From: Ferrovum myxofaciens
Lineage (GTDB): Bacteria; Pseudomonadota; Gammaproteobacteria; Burkholderiales; Ferrovaceae
DNA length: 64,000 nt
Assembly: GCF_000735045.1 (NCBI RefSeq)
Contig: NZ_JPOQ01000031.1
Location: 1-64,000, forward strand
Reading direction: 5' to 3'
The translations under genes and the position numbers were made by a program. The notes beneath the pieces were generated by a model. The model was not told the DNA's origin. It saw only the letters and a program-made list of their open reading frames with translations, and made no database searches. Below are positions 8,975-16,989 of the stretch, in pieces. Position 1 is the first letter of the stretch; each line of letters starts with the position of its first letter.

Positions 8975-10588
8975 TTGAGTAGGATACCACACCGTTTCAT
9001 TGTACTTTTGACCCTGCTTTGTGTATGGGCTGAGCCCGTCAAAGCAGAGGAACCCGTATCGCCACCTACCCTGACTCCGATCCGTCATCTGGTGATCCTT
9101 TACGATGAAAATATTTCCTTTGATCACTATTTTGGAGCTTATCCCAAGGCACTCAATCCTCCGGGCTCACCTCACTTCCTTGCCAAACCCCATACGCCCA
9201 AAGTCAACGGCTTCGATGCTCTGCCCTCGAACCCGAGTCCCCGTCCCTTTCGTCTGGACCGGAGTCAGGCAGTCACGGCAGACCAGTCCCATGCCTATAC
9301 GGACGAACAGGCAGCTTTCCATCACGGGCACATGGATCACTTTATCGAATCCACCGGGAATGGACTGGTCCATTCCCCCGGCGTGCTGGGCAGTCCCGCC
9401 ACGGTGATGGGCTATTTCGATGGCAATACCGTCACAGCCCTGTGGAACTACGCCCAGCACTATGCCTTGAGTGATGCCACCTTCACGGATACCTTCGGTC
9501 CCTCCACCCCAGGCGCACTGGAAGTGGTGGCCGGGCAAACTCACGGAGCAATACCGGTTTTTACTCAACGCTTCCCTTCGTTACCCACCAGTATTCTATT
9601 GCCGGATGGTCGAGGTAGGTTCACCCTGATTGGCGATGCTGATCCGGAAGAGGATGTTTGTTCGCGCTCACCACTCAGAATTCACATGGCGGGTCCCAAT
9701 ATCGGCGAATTGCTGGACAAGCAAAATATTCCCTGGGGAAACTTCATGGGGGGCTTCGATCTGAGTCGTATCAACCCGAATGGCAGTTCGGGCTGTACCC
9801 GAACCAGCACTACTAGCGCCGGTTCCTTGGTGCGCGATTATCTACCCCATCACAATGGATTTCAGTACTACCCCTCCACCGCCAACCCCTTTCACACCCG
9901 CCCGGCCTCTCTCTCCACCATTGGTCATGCCACCCTGCCAGATGGCGTGACACCAGAACCGGCGCATCACCAGTATGATCTGGAAGATTTCTTCAGTGCC
10001 GTCAAGACGGGAAATTTTCCGGCCATTAGTTTTCTCAAAGCCCCAGCCTTTCAAGATGGCCATGCCGGTTACTCCAACCCCTTGGATGAACAACGTTTCA
10101 TCGTACGCGTGCTCAATTTCCTTCAAAGTCGTCCCGAATGGGCAGAGACCGCCGTCATTCTGACCTACGATGATTCCGATGGATGGTATGACCATGCGTT
10201 CTCACCCATCCTTCATTCTTCCCACGATTCCCAGGCCGACACACTGAGCAGTGCGGGGCATTGTGGATCAGAAAGCCACATCCCCCTCGGCACCGATGGA
10301 CAACCCGTCAATGGTCGCTGTGGCCCAGGCCCACGCATTCCCTTGCTGGTTCTGTCTCCCTGGGCGAAGACCAACTGGGTTGACCACACGCCCTTGACCC
10401 AAACCTCGATTCTTCGCTTCATCGAAGATAATTGGTTACATGAAGCACGCTTGGGCCAAGGTTCCTTCGACGTCGATGCGGGAAACCTGATTCACCTCTT
10501 TGATTTCACCCAACCAACACCGCTTCCCCCTCTTTATCTGGACCCTGATTCAGGACTTCCCCTTGCGCTCCCCCCCCATGACCTCTGA
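8975..10588 (+). CDS. Exported phosphoesterase family protein (acid phosphatase/phospholipase C type)
   Basis: A 537-residue secreted phosphoesterase of the AcpA/phospholipase C family. A signal peptide (FIVLLTLLCVW, cleavage probably after VKA) precedes ILYDENISFDHYFGAYP, the family signature with the first metal ligands. The nucleophile region FGPSTPGALEVVAGQTHG follows, then TYDDSDGWYDH and PGPRIPLLVLSPW, all typical. The start is TTG at 8975; there is no ATG or GTG that would keep the signal peptide, and the ribosome site is weak. The product probably acts in the periplasm or outside, releasing phosphate or cleaving phospholipids. The 3' end overlaps the GT9 gene by 11 bases. Confidence 0.87.
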   Translation: MSRIPHRFIVLLTLLCVWAEPVKAEEPVSPPTLTPIRHLVILYDENISFDHYFGAYPKALNPPGSPHFLAKPHTPKVNGFDALPSNPSPRPFRLDRSQAVTADQSHAYTDEQAAFHHGHMDHFIESTGNGLVHSPGVLGSPATVMGYFDGNTVTALWNYAQHYALSDATFTDTFGPSTPGALEVVAGQTHGAIPVFTQRFPSLPTSILLPDGRGRFTLIGDADPEEDVCSRSPLRIHMAGPNIGELLDKQNIPWGNFMGGFDLSRINPNGSSGCTRTSTTSAGSLVRDYLPHHNGFQYYPSTANPFHTRPASLSTIGHATLPDGVTPEPAHHQYDLEDFFSAVKTGNFPAISFLKAPAFQDGHAGYSNPLDEQRFIVRVLNFLQSRPEWAETAVILTYDDSDGWYDHAFSPILHSSHDSQADTLSSAGHCGSESHIPLGTDGQPVNGRCGPGPRIPLLVLSPWAKTNWVDHTPLTQTSILRFIEDNWLHEARLGQGSFDVDAGNLIHLFDFTQPTPLPPLYLDPDSGLPLALPPHDL

Positions 10589-11633
10589 TCTCCCAAAAAA
10601 AAGATTCCTGATCCTCTGCACCCTGCGCATCGGAGATATTCTCCTCGCGACGCCGCTTCCGCGCTCCCTGCGCAAGGCGTACCCTGACAGTCGAATCGAC
10701 GTACTGGTCTTGAAAGGTATGGCCTCGGTACTGGAAGGCAACCCGGATATCGATGAAATCATCGAAACTCCACACCGAACCACCCTGGGGAGCCGAATCA
10801 AGGAATGGCGTGCGCTTTGGCGTCGCTATACCCATGCCCTGAGCCCAGTCTCTTCAGATCGAGCGCGGCTTTATGCTTTTGTGGCGGCCCCCCTCCGTTT
10901 GGGTTTCATCAACCCCCATACCTCGTCCCTTTCACGCCGTTTGCTCACCCATGCACTTTTGTTTGATGACGAAACTCTGCACACCGTGCCCCATAACTTG
11001 AGATTATTGGAACCCTTGGGTATTCCTCCCGACTGCACCGTAGTCCCCCCCACAGCGGGAGGACTACTCCCCATCACACTGCACGAAAAAAAGTACGTCG
11101 TGCTCCATCCCTATCCAAAATTTACTTATAAATCGTGGCCACTCGAGAACTGGGTCACATTGATTCAAGAACTACAGAAGAGGTCCATACCTGTTGTTCT
11201 CACAGGCAGTCGCGATCCAGAGGAAATGAAAGTGGTTCAGGAAATTGCACAACGAACCACCGCACTCAATCTGGCGGGCACCTTGTCCCTGGCAGAAACC
11301 GCCGATCTCATCAGAAAGGCTCAATTCTTTGTGGGACCCGATACAGGGATCACACACATGGCTGCTGCAACGGGCATCCCCACCCTGACTCTCTTCGGCC
11401 CCACCAACCCAGTCAAGTGGGGCCCCTGGCCCGCAACCCAGGACTGCGCACAGCAGCCCTGGCGACGCCAGGGAAGTCAACATCAAGGAAATGTCTGGAT
11501 CATTCAGGGATCAGGGCCCTGTGTGCCTTGCCATCAAGAGGGATGTGACCGCCATGCACACAGCAAAAGCCAATGCCTGGAAACCTTGCCAGTAAGCGCC
11601 GTTCTGAGCATCATCCAGACCTTGGCGCTTTAG
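10578..11633 (+). CDS. Glycosyltransferase family 9 protein (heptosyltransferase-like)
   Basis: A GT9 glycosyltransferase of 351 residues, the family that adds heptoses to the LPS inner core. The N-terminal domain has the typical CTLRIGDILLATPLPRSLRK. The C-terminal nucleotide-sugar domain carries FVGPDTGITHMAAATGIP and TLFGPTNPVKWGPW, and a Cys-rich tail CVPCHQEGCDRH is seen in many GT9 proteins. The ATG at 10578 lies inside the end of the phosphoesterase gene. Base composition is GC-rich (41 of 60 in the line starting 10621), unlike the AT-rich genes just downstream. It is the first gene of the surface-glycan cluster. Confidence 0.88.
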   Translation: MTSDLPKKRFLILCTLRIGDILLATPLPRSLRKAYPDSRIDVLVLKGMASVLEGNPDIDEIIETPHRTTLGSRIKEWRALWRRYTHALSPVSSDRARLYAFVAAPLRLGFINPHTSSLSRRLLTHALLFDDETLHTVPHNLRLLEPLGIPPDCTVVPPTAGGLLPITLHEKKYVVLHPYPKFTYKSWPLENWVTLIQELQKRSIPVVLTGSRDPEEMKVVQEIAQRTTALNLAGTLSLAETADLIRKAQFFVGPDTGITHMAAATGIPTLTLFGPTNPVKWGPWPATQDCAQQPWRRQGSQHQGNVWIIQGSGPCVPCHQEGCDRHAHSKSQCLETLPVSAVLSIIQTLAL

Positions 11634-11641
11634 GAATCGTA

Positions 11642-12001
11642 ATGGCCCTCTCTTTGAGGACATCTTATTTCCTGATTATGTCTCTATCTCAGTCCGCACT
11701 GGATAACTGTACGGATATACAGTTTGAAAAAAGCAATAAAAGCATTGTGCCTTTAGCCATAGGTCACAACAAACTCTATCTGTGTCATAAAGAAAGTATA
11801 GACCACTTACAAAAGATATTGATAGACTCTCTATTTCTTAAACATTTTTTTAATAAATACTATATGTTCTTGGGAAATAATATTCCAATATTTCAGTCGT
11901 ATCATTTGCCAGAATGGAATATGCGAAGAAGAGTTTACGAGTATTTAAAAATACATCACCCAGAGTTTTATGTAAAATTTCGTAGTTTAACAGGCAGTTG
12001 A
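11642..12001 (+). CDS. Hypothetical protein, AT-rich
   Basis: A 119-residue protein with no family I recognise. The start ATG at 11642 is preferred because TAGGAATCGTA gives an AGGA ribosome site 6 bases before it, formed over the stop of the GT9 gene; an in-frame ATG at 11678 lacks one. There is a short moderately hydrophobic beginning (TSYFLIMSL), then a basic, aromatic-rich remainder including HFFNKYYMFLGNNIPIF and RVYEYLKIHHPEFYVKF. No transmembrane span or signal peptide is clear. Its codon use and low GC mark the beginning of the foreign-looking block. It may belong to the glycan cluster by position only. Confidence 0.55.
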   Translation: MALSLRTSYFLIMSLSQSALDNCTDIQFEKSNKSIVPLAIGHNKLYLCHKESIDHLQKILIDSLFLKHFFNKYYMFLGNNIPIFQSYHLPEWNMRRRVYEYLKIHHPEFYVKFRSLTGS

Positions 12002-12116
12002 AAAAATGCCTATTTTAGAACCAGGTGCACTATATATCGTTTACTACGCGAATGGATACCGTTGGTATTTTAAAAAACTCGCGAATATATAAAGTTTAGC
12101 CTTCATCACAACCATC

Positions 12117-13241
12117 ATGAATTCTTCTAATATTATTACTAATCCCGACACTAGATTAACTGAGTTGGATGGCATCAGGGGATGGGCTTCTTTATCCGTA
12201 CTTTTCTATCATGTATTTTGGGAAATATTTGGCATTGTAATCCCGGATTTTAGAAACATATTTACCGCAACAATATTTAATGGGACATTGTCTGTAACAG
12301 TTTTTTTTGTACTTTCTGGAGAGGCAATTTCAATCGGTTACTGGGGAAAAAAAGATGCTAAATTCGTTCAAAAAATGGCTCTGAAACGGTACCCCAGACT
12401 AACCATTCCCATCTTTTTTTCCTGCTTAATTGTCTATGTCCTGATGATTTCTCATTTGACTTATTCAAACGAGGCCGCTGATTTTGTAAATCGCAAGGAC
12501 TGGTTAGGATCATTCCTGAATTTTTCGCCAAGTTTTATTGGCTTGATAAAACACTCAATGCTCGAGGTTTACATTCATCACAAGCCCTCGCTTTCTTATA
12601 ATGCATTTTTATGGACGATGAAAGTGGAAATGATAGGATCGTTCGCTATTTTTATCCTGCTCATGTTTAAAATCAGCGACATCAAGAAAGTTGTCTTGGC
12701 AGGGTTAATAGGGTTAGTGCTTTTAATCAGCGAAGATTTTACTGCCTGTTTCTTATTTGGAATGGTAATAGGGTACTATAGGACAAAAGGGAATTTTGTT
12801 AAACTAGGGGAAAACAGAAACTTCCAGATCGCCGCTATTCCTTTGTTGTTGATTATTCTTATCGCAAGCGGAATTCCACAACTATCAGGCGTGTCAGGGC
12901 AATCGGTTTATAAACCTTTATACATAATATTTTCAGTTGCCGTAGTTTTTTTGGCGCAGGAATCGATTGCAATATCTAACGGTTTAAAAAACAACTTGTC
13001 TAATTTCCTGGGGAAAATATCATTTCCGCTATACCTCATTCAGTTTTCTGTTTTCATCTCATTTACCTCTTTTGAAATAATTTATTTTAAAACCCATTCT
13101 GGACTAACATTATCAGCCGTAGAGTTGATCGCAATTACCACGATAGCATTGAGTCTTGTGCTTGCATATTTTTTTGGGATTATCGAAAAAATGGCCCACT
13201 GGGTGAGCGGAAAATTAGCATCATTCATGTTTAATCAATAA
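12117..13241 (+). CDS. Acyltransferase 3 family membrane protein (OafA/YrhL-like)
   Basis: An integral membrane O-acyltransferase of 374 residues with about ten hydrophobic segments. The N-terminal signature TELDGIRGWASLSVLFYHVFW contains the Arg and His that are conserved in the acyltransferase 3 family. Such enzymes O-acetylate or succinylate O-antigen, capsule or other glycans. Unlike OafA it has no C-terminal SGNH domain. It is strongly AT-rich (21 G/C of 60 in the line starting 12301). It lies within a cluster of glycosyltransferases and an O-antigen ligase-like gene, consistent with decorating that glycan. Confidence 0.87.
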   Translation: MNSSNIITNPDTRLTELDGIRGWASLSVLFYHVFWEIFGIVIPDFRNIFTATIFNGTLSVTVFFVLSGEAISIGYWGKKDAKFVQKMALKRYPRLTIPIFFSCLIVYVLMISHLTYSNEAADFVNRKDWLGSFLNFSPSFIGLIKHSMLEVYIHHKPSLSYNAFLWTMKVEMIGSFAIFILLMFKISDIKKVVLAGLIGLVLLISEDFTACFLFGMVIGYYRTKGNFVKLGENRNFQIAAIPLLLIILIASGIPQLSGVSGQSVYKPLYIIFSVAVVFLAQESIAISNGLKNNLSNFLGKISFPLYLIQFSVFISFTSFEIIYFKTHSGLTLSAVELIAITTIALSLVLAYFFGIIEKMAHWVSGKLASFMFNQ

Positions 13242-13272
13242 TAACAAAAAACCATAGACTTCAAAATCATAA

Positions 13273-14514
13273 TTACTTAATCGGCTTAACCAGAAGTGTC
13301 GAAAATATACCGATCAGTAATACCATGGAATAGCCTTCTGTAAAGTCTATAAGATAGGGATTGAATAAACAACCTGTAGAAAAAACGACCCAATGACCTC
13401 TTATTTGAATACCAGAAATAATATTTTCTTTCAGAGACATACGGAACCAAAAGTAAAATAGGGCTACGATTCCGGCCAACCCAAATATTCCAAGTTGTGC
13501 CGCCCACATCAAATATTCATTATGCAAATTATAAGTGGGAATCCGCCCAACTTCTGTGTCAGATTGTTTGGCTAATCGTGTGCTTTCATACAGGATAGAA
13601 CCCGTTCCGTATCCCAGGATAGGTTTGGTTGAAAACAGAATTAAACCTTTTTTCCAGAATTCGACTCTTTCGCCTTCCGAGGTTAAAGAGCCATTGTGAT
13701 GGGTTTGCTTAACTTCTTGAATAATTGATCCCATTCTTGTTTCTGGATTCAATATAAATATTGCGGTGATCACACTTATCCCCGCAACCGACAGACCCAG
13801 AAACAAATAGAATTTCTTTCTGTTAATATTTGCCACTCTCAGGAATTCTAATATTATCCAAATTGCCAAGATCGGAATGGTGGCTTTCCCTGTACGCGCC
13901 ACCATTACCCAACCGATATCCAATACACTCAAACAAGCAATGACAAGATAGATCAATCGTTCCGACATTCTTTTAGAACATAGCGCTAAACCAGTTGAAA
14001 TTGCAATAAGCAAGGAAAAAAGCATCCCTTGGGTAATATGCATTTTAAATACCGCATCCCCTGGTGGAGCTCCTACATAAGCAGGATCACTCATATGCGT
14101 TAACCCAAAATATTCGCTCCAGGAAAGTATTACTGTCATGAAAATTGACCATGCAAAAACCTTTACTGCTGTAATTCTGTGCTCTAGTTGTTGAAAATGG
14201 GGTATCAACAACGGGATGAAAATCAATTTCTTATAACGATTCAGAAAATTAAATGCCTCTTGAGAAGAACCTGAAGTATGAAATATCCCGACAAACATTA
14301 ATCCAAATAAAAACAGTGCAGTGATTACAATCGGGTTTTTGATGAGCGAACTGGCTGACTTCCAAAACTCTCTTGAGGTTATCGAAGTCAAGAAAACGAG
14401 GAAACCAAAAAAATTCACCCCCGCAACCGAGAAGGGGAGACAAGCCAGCATGCAATAAGTCAGAATTCTAACAATCTGACTTGAAGAGGGTAATTTTTTA
14501 ATAATATTTATCAT
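13273..14514 (-). CDS. O-antigen ligase/polymerase family membrane protein (WaaL/Wzy-like)
   Basis: Polytopic inner-membrane protein of 413 residues with about ten to twelve predicted membrane segments. A large periplasmic loop holds LGYGTGSILYEST and LHNEYLMWAAQLG, the His-containing loop pattern of the Wzy_C/WaaL superfamily. It would either polymerise repeat units or ligate glycan to lipid A-core; sequence alone does not decide. I use ATG 14514 rather than the in-frame GTG at 14523, although neither has a clear ribosome site. The gene is AT-rich and faces the acyltransferase. Confidence 0.83.
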   Translation of the reverse strand: MINIIKKLPSSSQIVRILTYCMLACLPFSVAGVNFFGFLVFLTSITSREFWKSASSLIKNPIVITALFLFGLMFVGIFHTSGSSQEAFNFLNRYKKLIFIPLLIPHFQQLEHRITAVKVFAWSIFMTVILSWSEYFGLTHMSDPAYVGAPPGDAVFKMHITQGMLFSLLIAISTGLALCSKRMSERLIYLVIACLSVLDIGWVMVARTGKATIPILAIWIILEFLRVANINRKKFYLFLGLSVAGISVITAIFILNPETRMGSIIQEVKQTHHNGSLTSEGERVEFWKKGLILFSTKPILGYGTGSILYESTRLAKQSDTEVGRIPTYNLHNEYLMWAAQLGIFGLAGIVALFYFWFRMSLKENIISGIQIRGHWVVFSTGCLFNPYLIDFTEGYSMVLLIGIFSTLLVKPIK

Positions 14515-14629
14515 TAAGACCACATTTTTGGTTCTGAGACCAACTTATAGATTTCGATTTTATTCAGAAAACATCGGCAATAAATTCAAACAATTCATAC
14601 TGCATAATGGGTTTTATATTTTGCATATA

Positions 14630-15568
14630 TTACCAAATATTATCAAACTCTTTGTTATTCAAATGAATTATTCGAGCCAATCGATCCATGACTCCATAGG
14701 ACAACAGAATACCTTGGCTTCCAAGCGCCAATCCCGCACAAAACTCTACTCCGGAGGTCTCAAATTGAAATTTTTTCGAGCGCGCCATCAGATTGAAATC
14801 TTTATCGAGCCGTATGAAATAATGATCAAACAGTACTTTCTTTCTTTGATAGTCTGGATCCTTTGTCACATGCTTCATCACCAGCTTTCCAAACAGGGGA
14901 GATTTTCTGCGATGATGCACCACAGCCAGAGAAGTTTCTCCCCAATCAATCAGTTGAGAGGAACCCGAGAGCATGGCCCCGCCTAGGGGAGGGATAGTCA
15001 AGTTGGCGTGCTGTTTCTCTTCTCTTACCAGATGTTCAAGCTTTCCCGCATACAGATAAACTTCCATGGGTTGTGTTGAATAGATCAGATAGAGCTCATC
15101 ATTTTTGACATAAGGCATCCAGTTTTTCTCACGCGCTTGCCCATGAGGAGAAGGAATGACTATAGGATCTACCAGATGGTCTCCATCTACCCTTGAAAGC
15201 ACCATGGTATTGAAATAGTTATTTCCTTCACGCCTTAATCCGCTGAATAAACCAAATAACTGGTGCTTCCAGTAAAATAGGCGACCATCCTCCAACCCAT
15301 GAGTGGCCTCCCTACAATAATTACGAAAATCCAGATCGTTCAACTTGAAAATTGAACGCACGCTGAAATCCGGATGATAGCGCACTAACCAATTTTCACT
15401 GCTCAAAAATTCACAATCATCTCCTTGATAAGGAACCGGATCCAGAGCTCTGACCAGTACATCCCATCCCTCTTGACTGGCTACCAAGGAAGGATTACAG
15501 ATAGCCAGGCTGGTTGGAACTTTGATGTCTATGATTTTCGCTTCTTTGAACTGTTCTGTCAGTTTCAT
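14630..15568 (-). CDS. Predicted five-bladed beta-propeller glycosidase-like protein
   Basis: A 312-residue cytoplasmic-looking protein with no signal peptide. Repeated beta-rich segments such as AICNPSLVASQEGWDVLVRA, REKNWMPYVKNDELYLIYST and VEFCAGLALGSQGILLSYGV resemble the GH43/GH130 five-bladed propeller superfamily, in which N-P-S and E-K-N-W-M/P elements line the active site. Related domains are found next to glycosyltransferases in polysaccharide loci. Substrate and even catalytic activity are uncertain. It lies between an O-antigen ligase-like gene and a GT4 gene on the same strand, which suggests a role in the same glycan. Confidence 0.6.
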   Translation of the reverse strand: MKLTEQFKEAKIIDIKVPTSLAICNPSLVASQEGWDVLVRALDPVPYQGDDCEFLSSENWLVRYHPDFSVRSIFKLNDLDFRNYCREATHGLEDGRLFYWKHQLFGLFSGLRREGNNYFNTMVLSRVDGDHLVDPIVIPSPHGQAREKNWMPYVKNDELYLIYSTQPMEVYLYAGKLEHLVREEKQHANLTIPPLGGAMLSGSSQLIDWGETSLAVVHHRRKSPLFGKLVMKHVTKDPDYQRKKVLFDHYFIRLDKDFNLMARSKKFQFETSGVEFCAGLALGSQGILLSYGVMDRLARIIHLNNKEFDNIW

Positions 15569-15621
15569 GATAACTATAAAACTCCAAGAAATATTATAGG
15601 GTGGGCCTTGGATACTCAGTT

Positions 15622-16956
15622 CTACATAAGAAGACCGTCTTGACGAAACTTCATGGCACTCCCCCCAGTTTCTGCGTTTCGTTGCAGGATGAGATCCACT
15701 GCCTGTCGGGTTCCCAAAGGGGGTAGGGTAGAACGAGGCATCCTGTCCTCTGCCCAGTCCCGCTGCAAGCGTCCCAGTAATGCTTCCAATGCGCCACTCT
15801 GATCCACCTCAATGGCGTAGCCCCCATGCTTCTCGATCAAATCCATCAACTGGGGGTTCAGATGAACGAGGCCGATCACTGGCCGGTCCGCCCATAGGTA
15901 ATCATAAAATTTTGAAGGGATGTACTCGGCACAATCGGCCGTATGACCATGGATCAACAATAGGCCATCCATTCGGTGCATTTCCTGCTGAATACGTTCC
16001 CGACCGGATAGCCCCGAGAGGGGATCCCGTTCCAGGCGCCCGTGTTCGAAGAAATATTTTTGTATTCCCAACCGTTGAATGGCCTCTCGACCTGCCCCAT
16101 CAATGCTTCCTCCATAGCAATGAATTTCCATGTCCCCCGCCTGTTCCGGGCAGGATTGGGCAAAACGCGCAAAGGCTTCCACAAAAGGACGCAACGTACG
16201 CACCTCGGAGAGAGAACCAAAGTGCCCCAGACGCAAACGAGACCCCTTTTGATAGGTAGCCTTGACCTGAGGGGGTTCCGCCCCCGGCAATATCGCAAAA
16301 CCACGTTTGCCCAATTGCGGATGACGTTTCAATGCGCTGGCCAGGGCCTGCTCGGTAAACCACCACGTCATATCCGCCTCGGTACAAATCATCCCTTCCA
16401 GACGAGCCCAAAACCTGAGATTTCGGGTGGCAGGGGTCGTCCCTGGAAAAACCATGGGATCATGAACCTCGGCAATCCAACGAACTTTTGTCAACTTTTT
16501 CAACCAGTACCCCGCCCAGTGGGCCGAATAGGCGCCTCCTGTGGAGTAGATGAGTTCCGGTTGATACTGCCGAATCATTTTCCATCCCCGGTAGAGGGCG
16601 GCAGGAGTCCAGGACCACTGACTTTGCAACCCTATGACCAATCGTTCCAGGATAATGAATGGGGCCAGAAACAGTGAAGTCAACCCGGTAACCACGCGAT
16701 AACGCCAACCCCGTCCCCATTTCAAGGCCAGTAAGTGACGCAGGTCAAAACGGAAGCCGGCGGGTCCCCAGGGAAGTAATTGTTCATGAACGAAATGCGA
16801 ATCCCTGACTCCGGTAACCGCGCTGAGTACGACGGGTTCAATGCCTGCCTCCCTGAGGTGTGGGATCTTGTCCGTTATGGTCAGACTGGCCGCCCTTCCA
16901 TCCATGTTAAACCCGTGGGAAAGAATCAACCAGCGGCGTATCGGCGATATTGTCAT
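15622..16956 (-). CDS. Glycosyltransferase, family 4-like
   Basis: A 444-residue GT-B glycosyltransferase. The N-terminal domain starts WLILSHGFNMDGRAASLTITDK. The C-terminal domain has the GT4 pattern LRLGHFGSLSEVRTL followed by the donor-binding segment ADCAEYIPSKFYDYLWADRPVIG. Donor and acceptor are not known. It has the GC-richer composition of the core genome, so it lies outside the AT-rich block. It is 33 bases downstream of ntrX on the same strand and could be co-transcribed with it. Confidence 0.83.
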   Translation of the reverse strand: MTISPIRRWLILSHGFNMDGRAASLTITDKIPHLREAGIEPVVLSAVTGVRDSHFVHEQLLPWGPAGFRFDLRHLLALKWGRGWRYRVVTGLTSLFLAPFIILERLVIGLQSQWSWTPAALYRGWKMIRQYQPELIYSTGGAYSAHWAGYWLKKLTKVRWIAEVHDPMVFPGTTPATRNLRFWARLEGMICTEADMTWWFTEQALASALKRHPQLGKRGFAILPGAEPPQVKATYQKGSRLRLGHFGSLSEVRTLRPFVEAFARFAQSCPEQAGDMEIHCYGGSIDGAGREAIQRLGIQKYFFEHGRLERDPLSGLSGRERIQQEMHRMDGLLLIHGHTADCAEYIPSKFYDYLWADRPVIGLVHLNPQLMDLIEKHGGYAIEVDQSGALEALLGRLQRDWAEDRMPRSTLPPLGTRQAVDLILQRNAETGGSAMKFRQDGLLM

Positions 16957-16989
16957 GCCTTGTCAATGGCGAATAAGGTTTGTGCCACC

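Noticed and set aside
12006-12092. 28-codon open frame between the hypothetical gene and the acyltransferase (MPILEPGALYIVYYANGY...)
   Set aside because: Plausible composition but no ribosome site and no recognised relative; too short to support as a gene from sequence alone.
14528-14986. Plus-strand open frame of 152 codons upstream of the glycan ligase
   Set aside because: Mostly antisense to the beta-propeller gene, with no ribosome site or recognisable domain.
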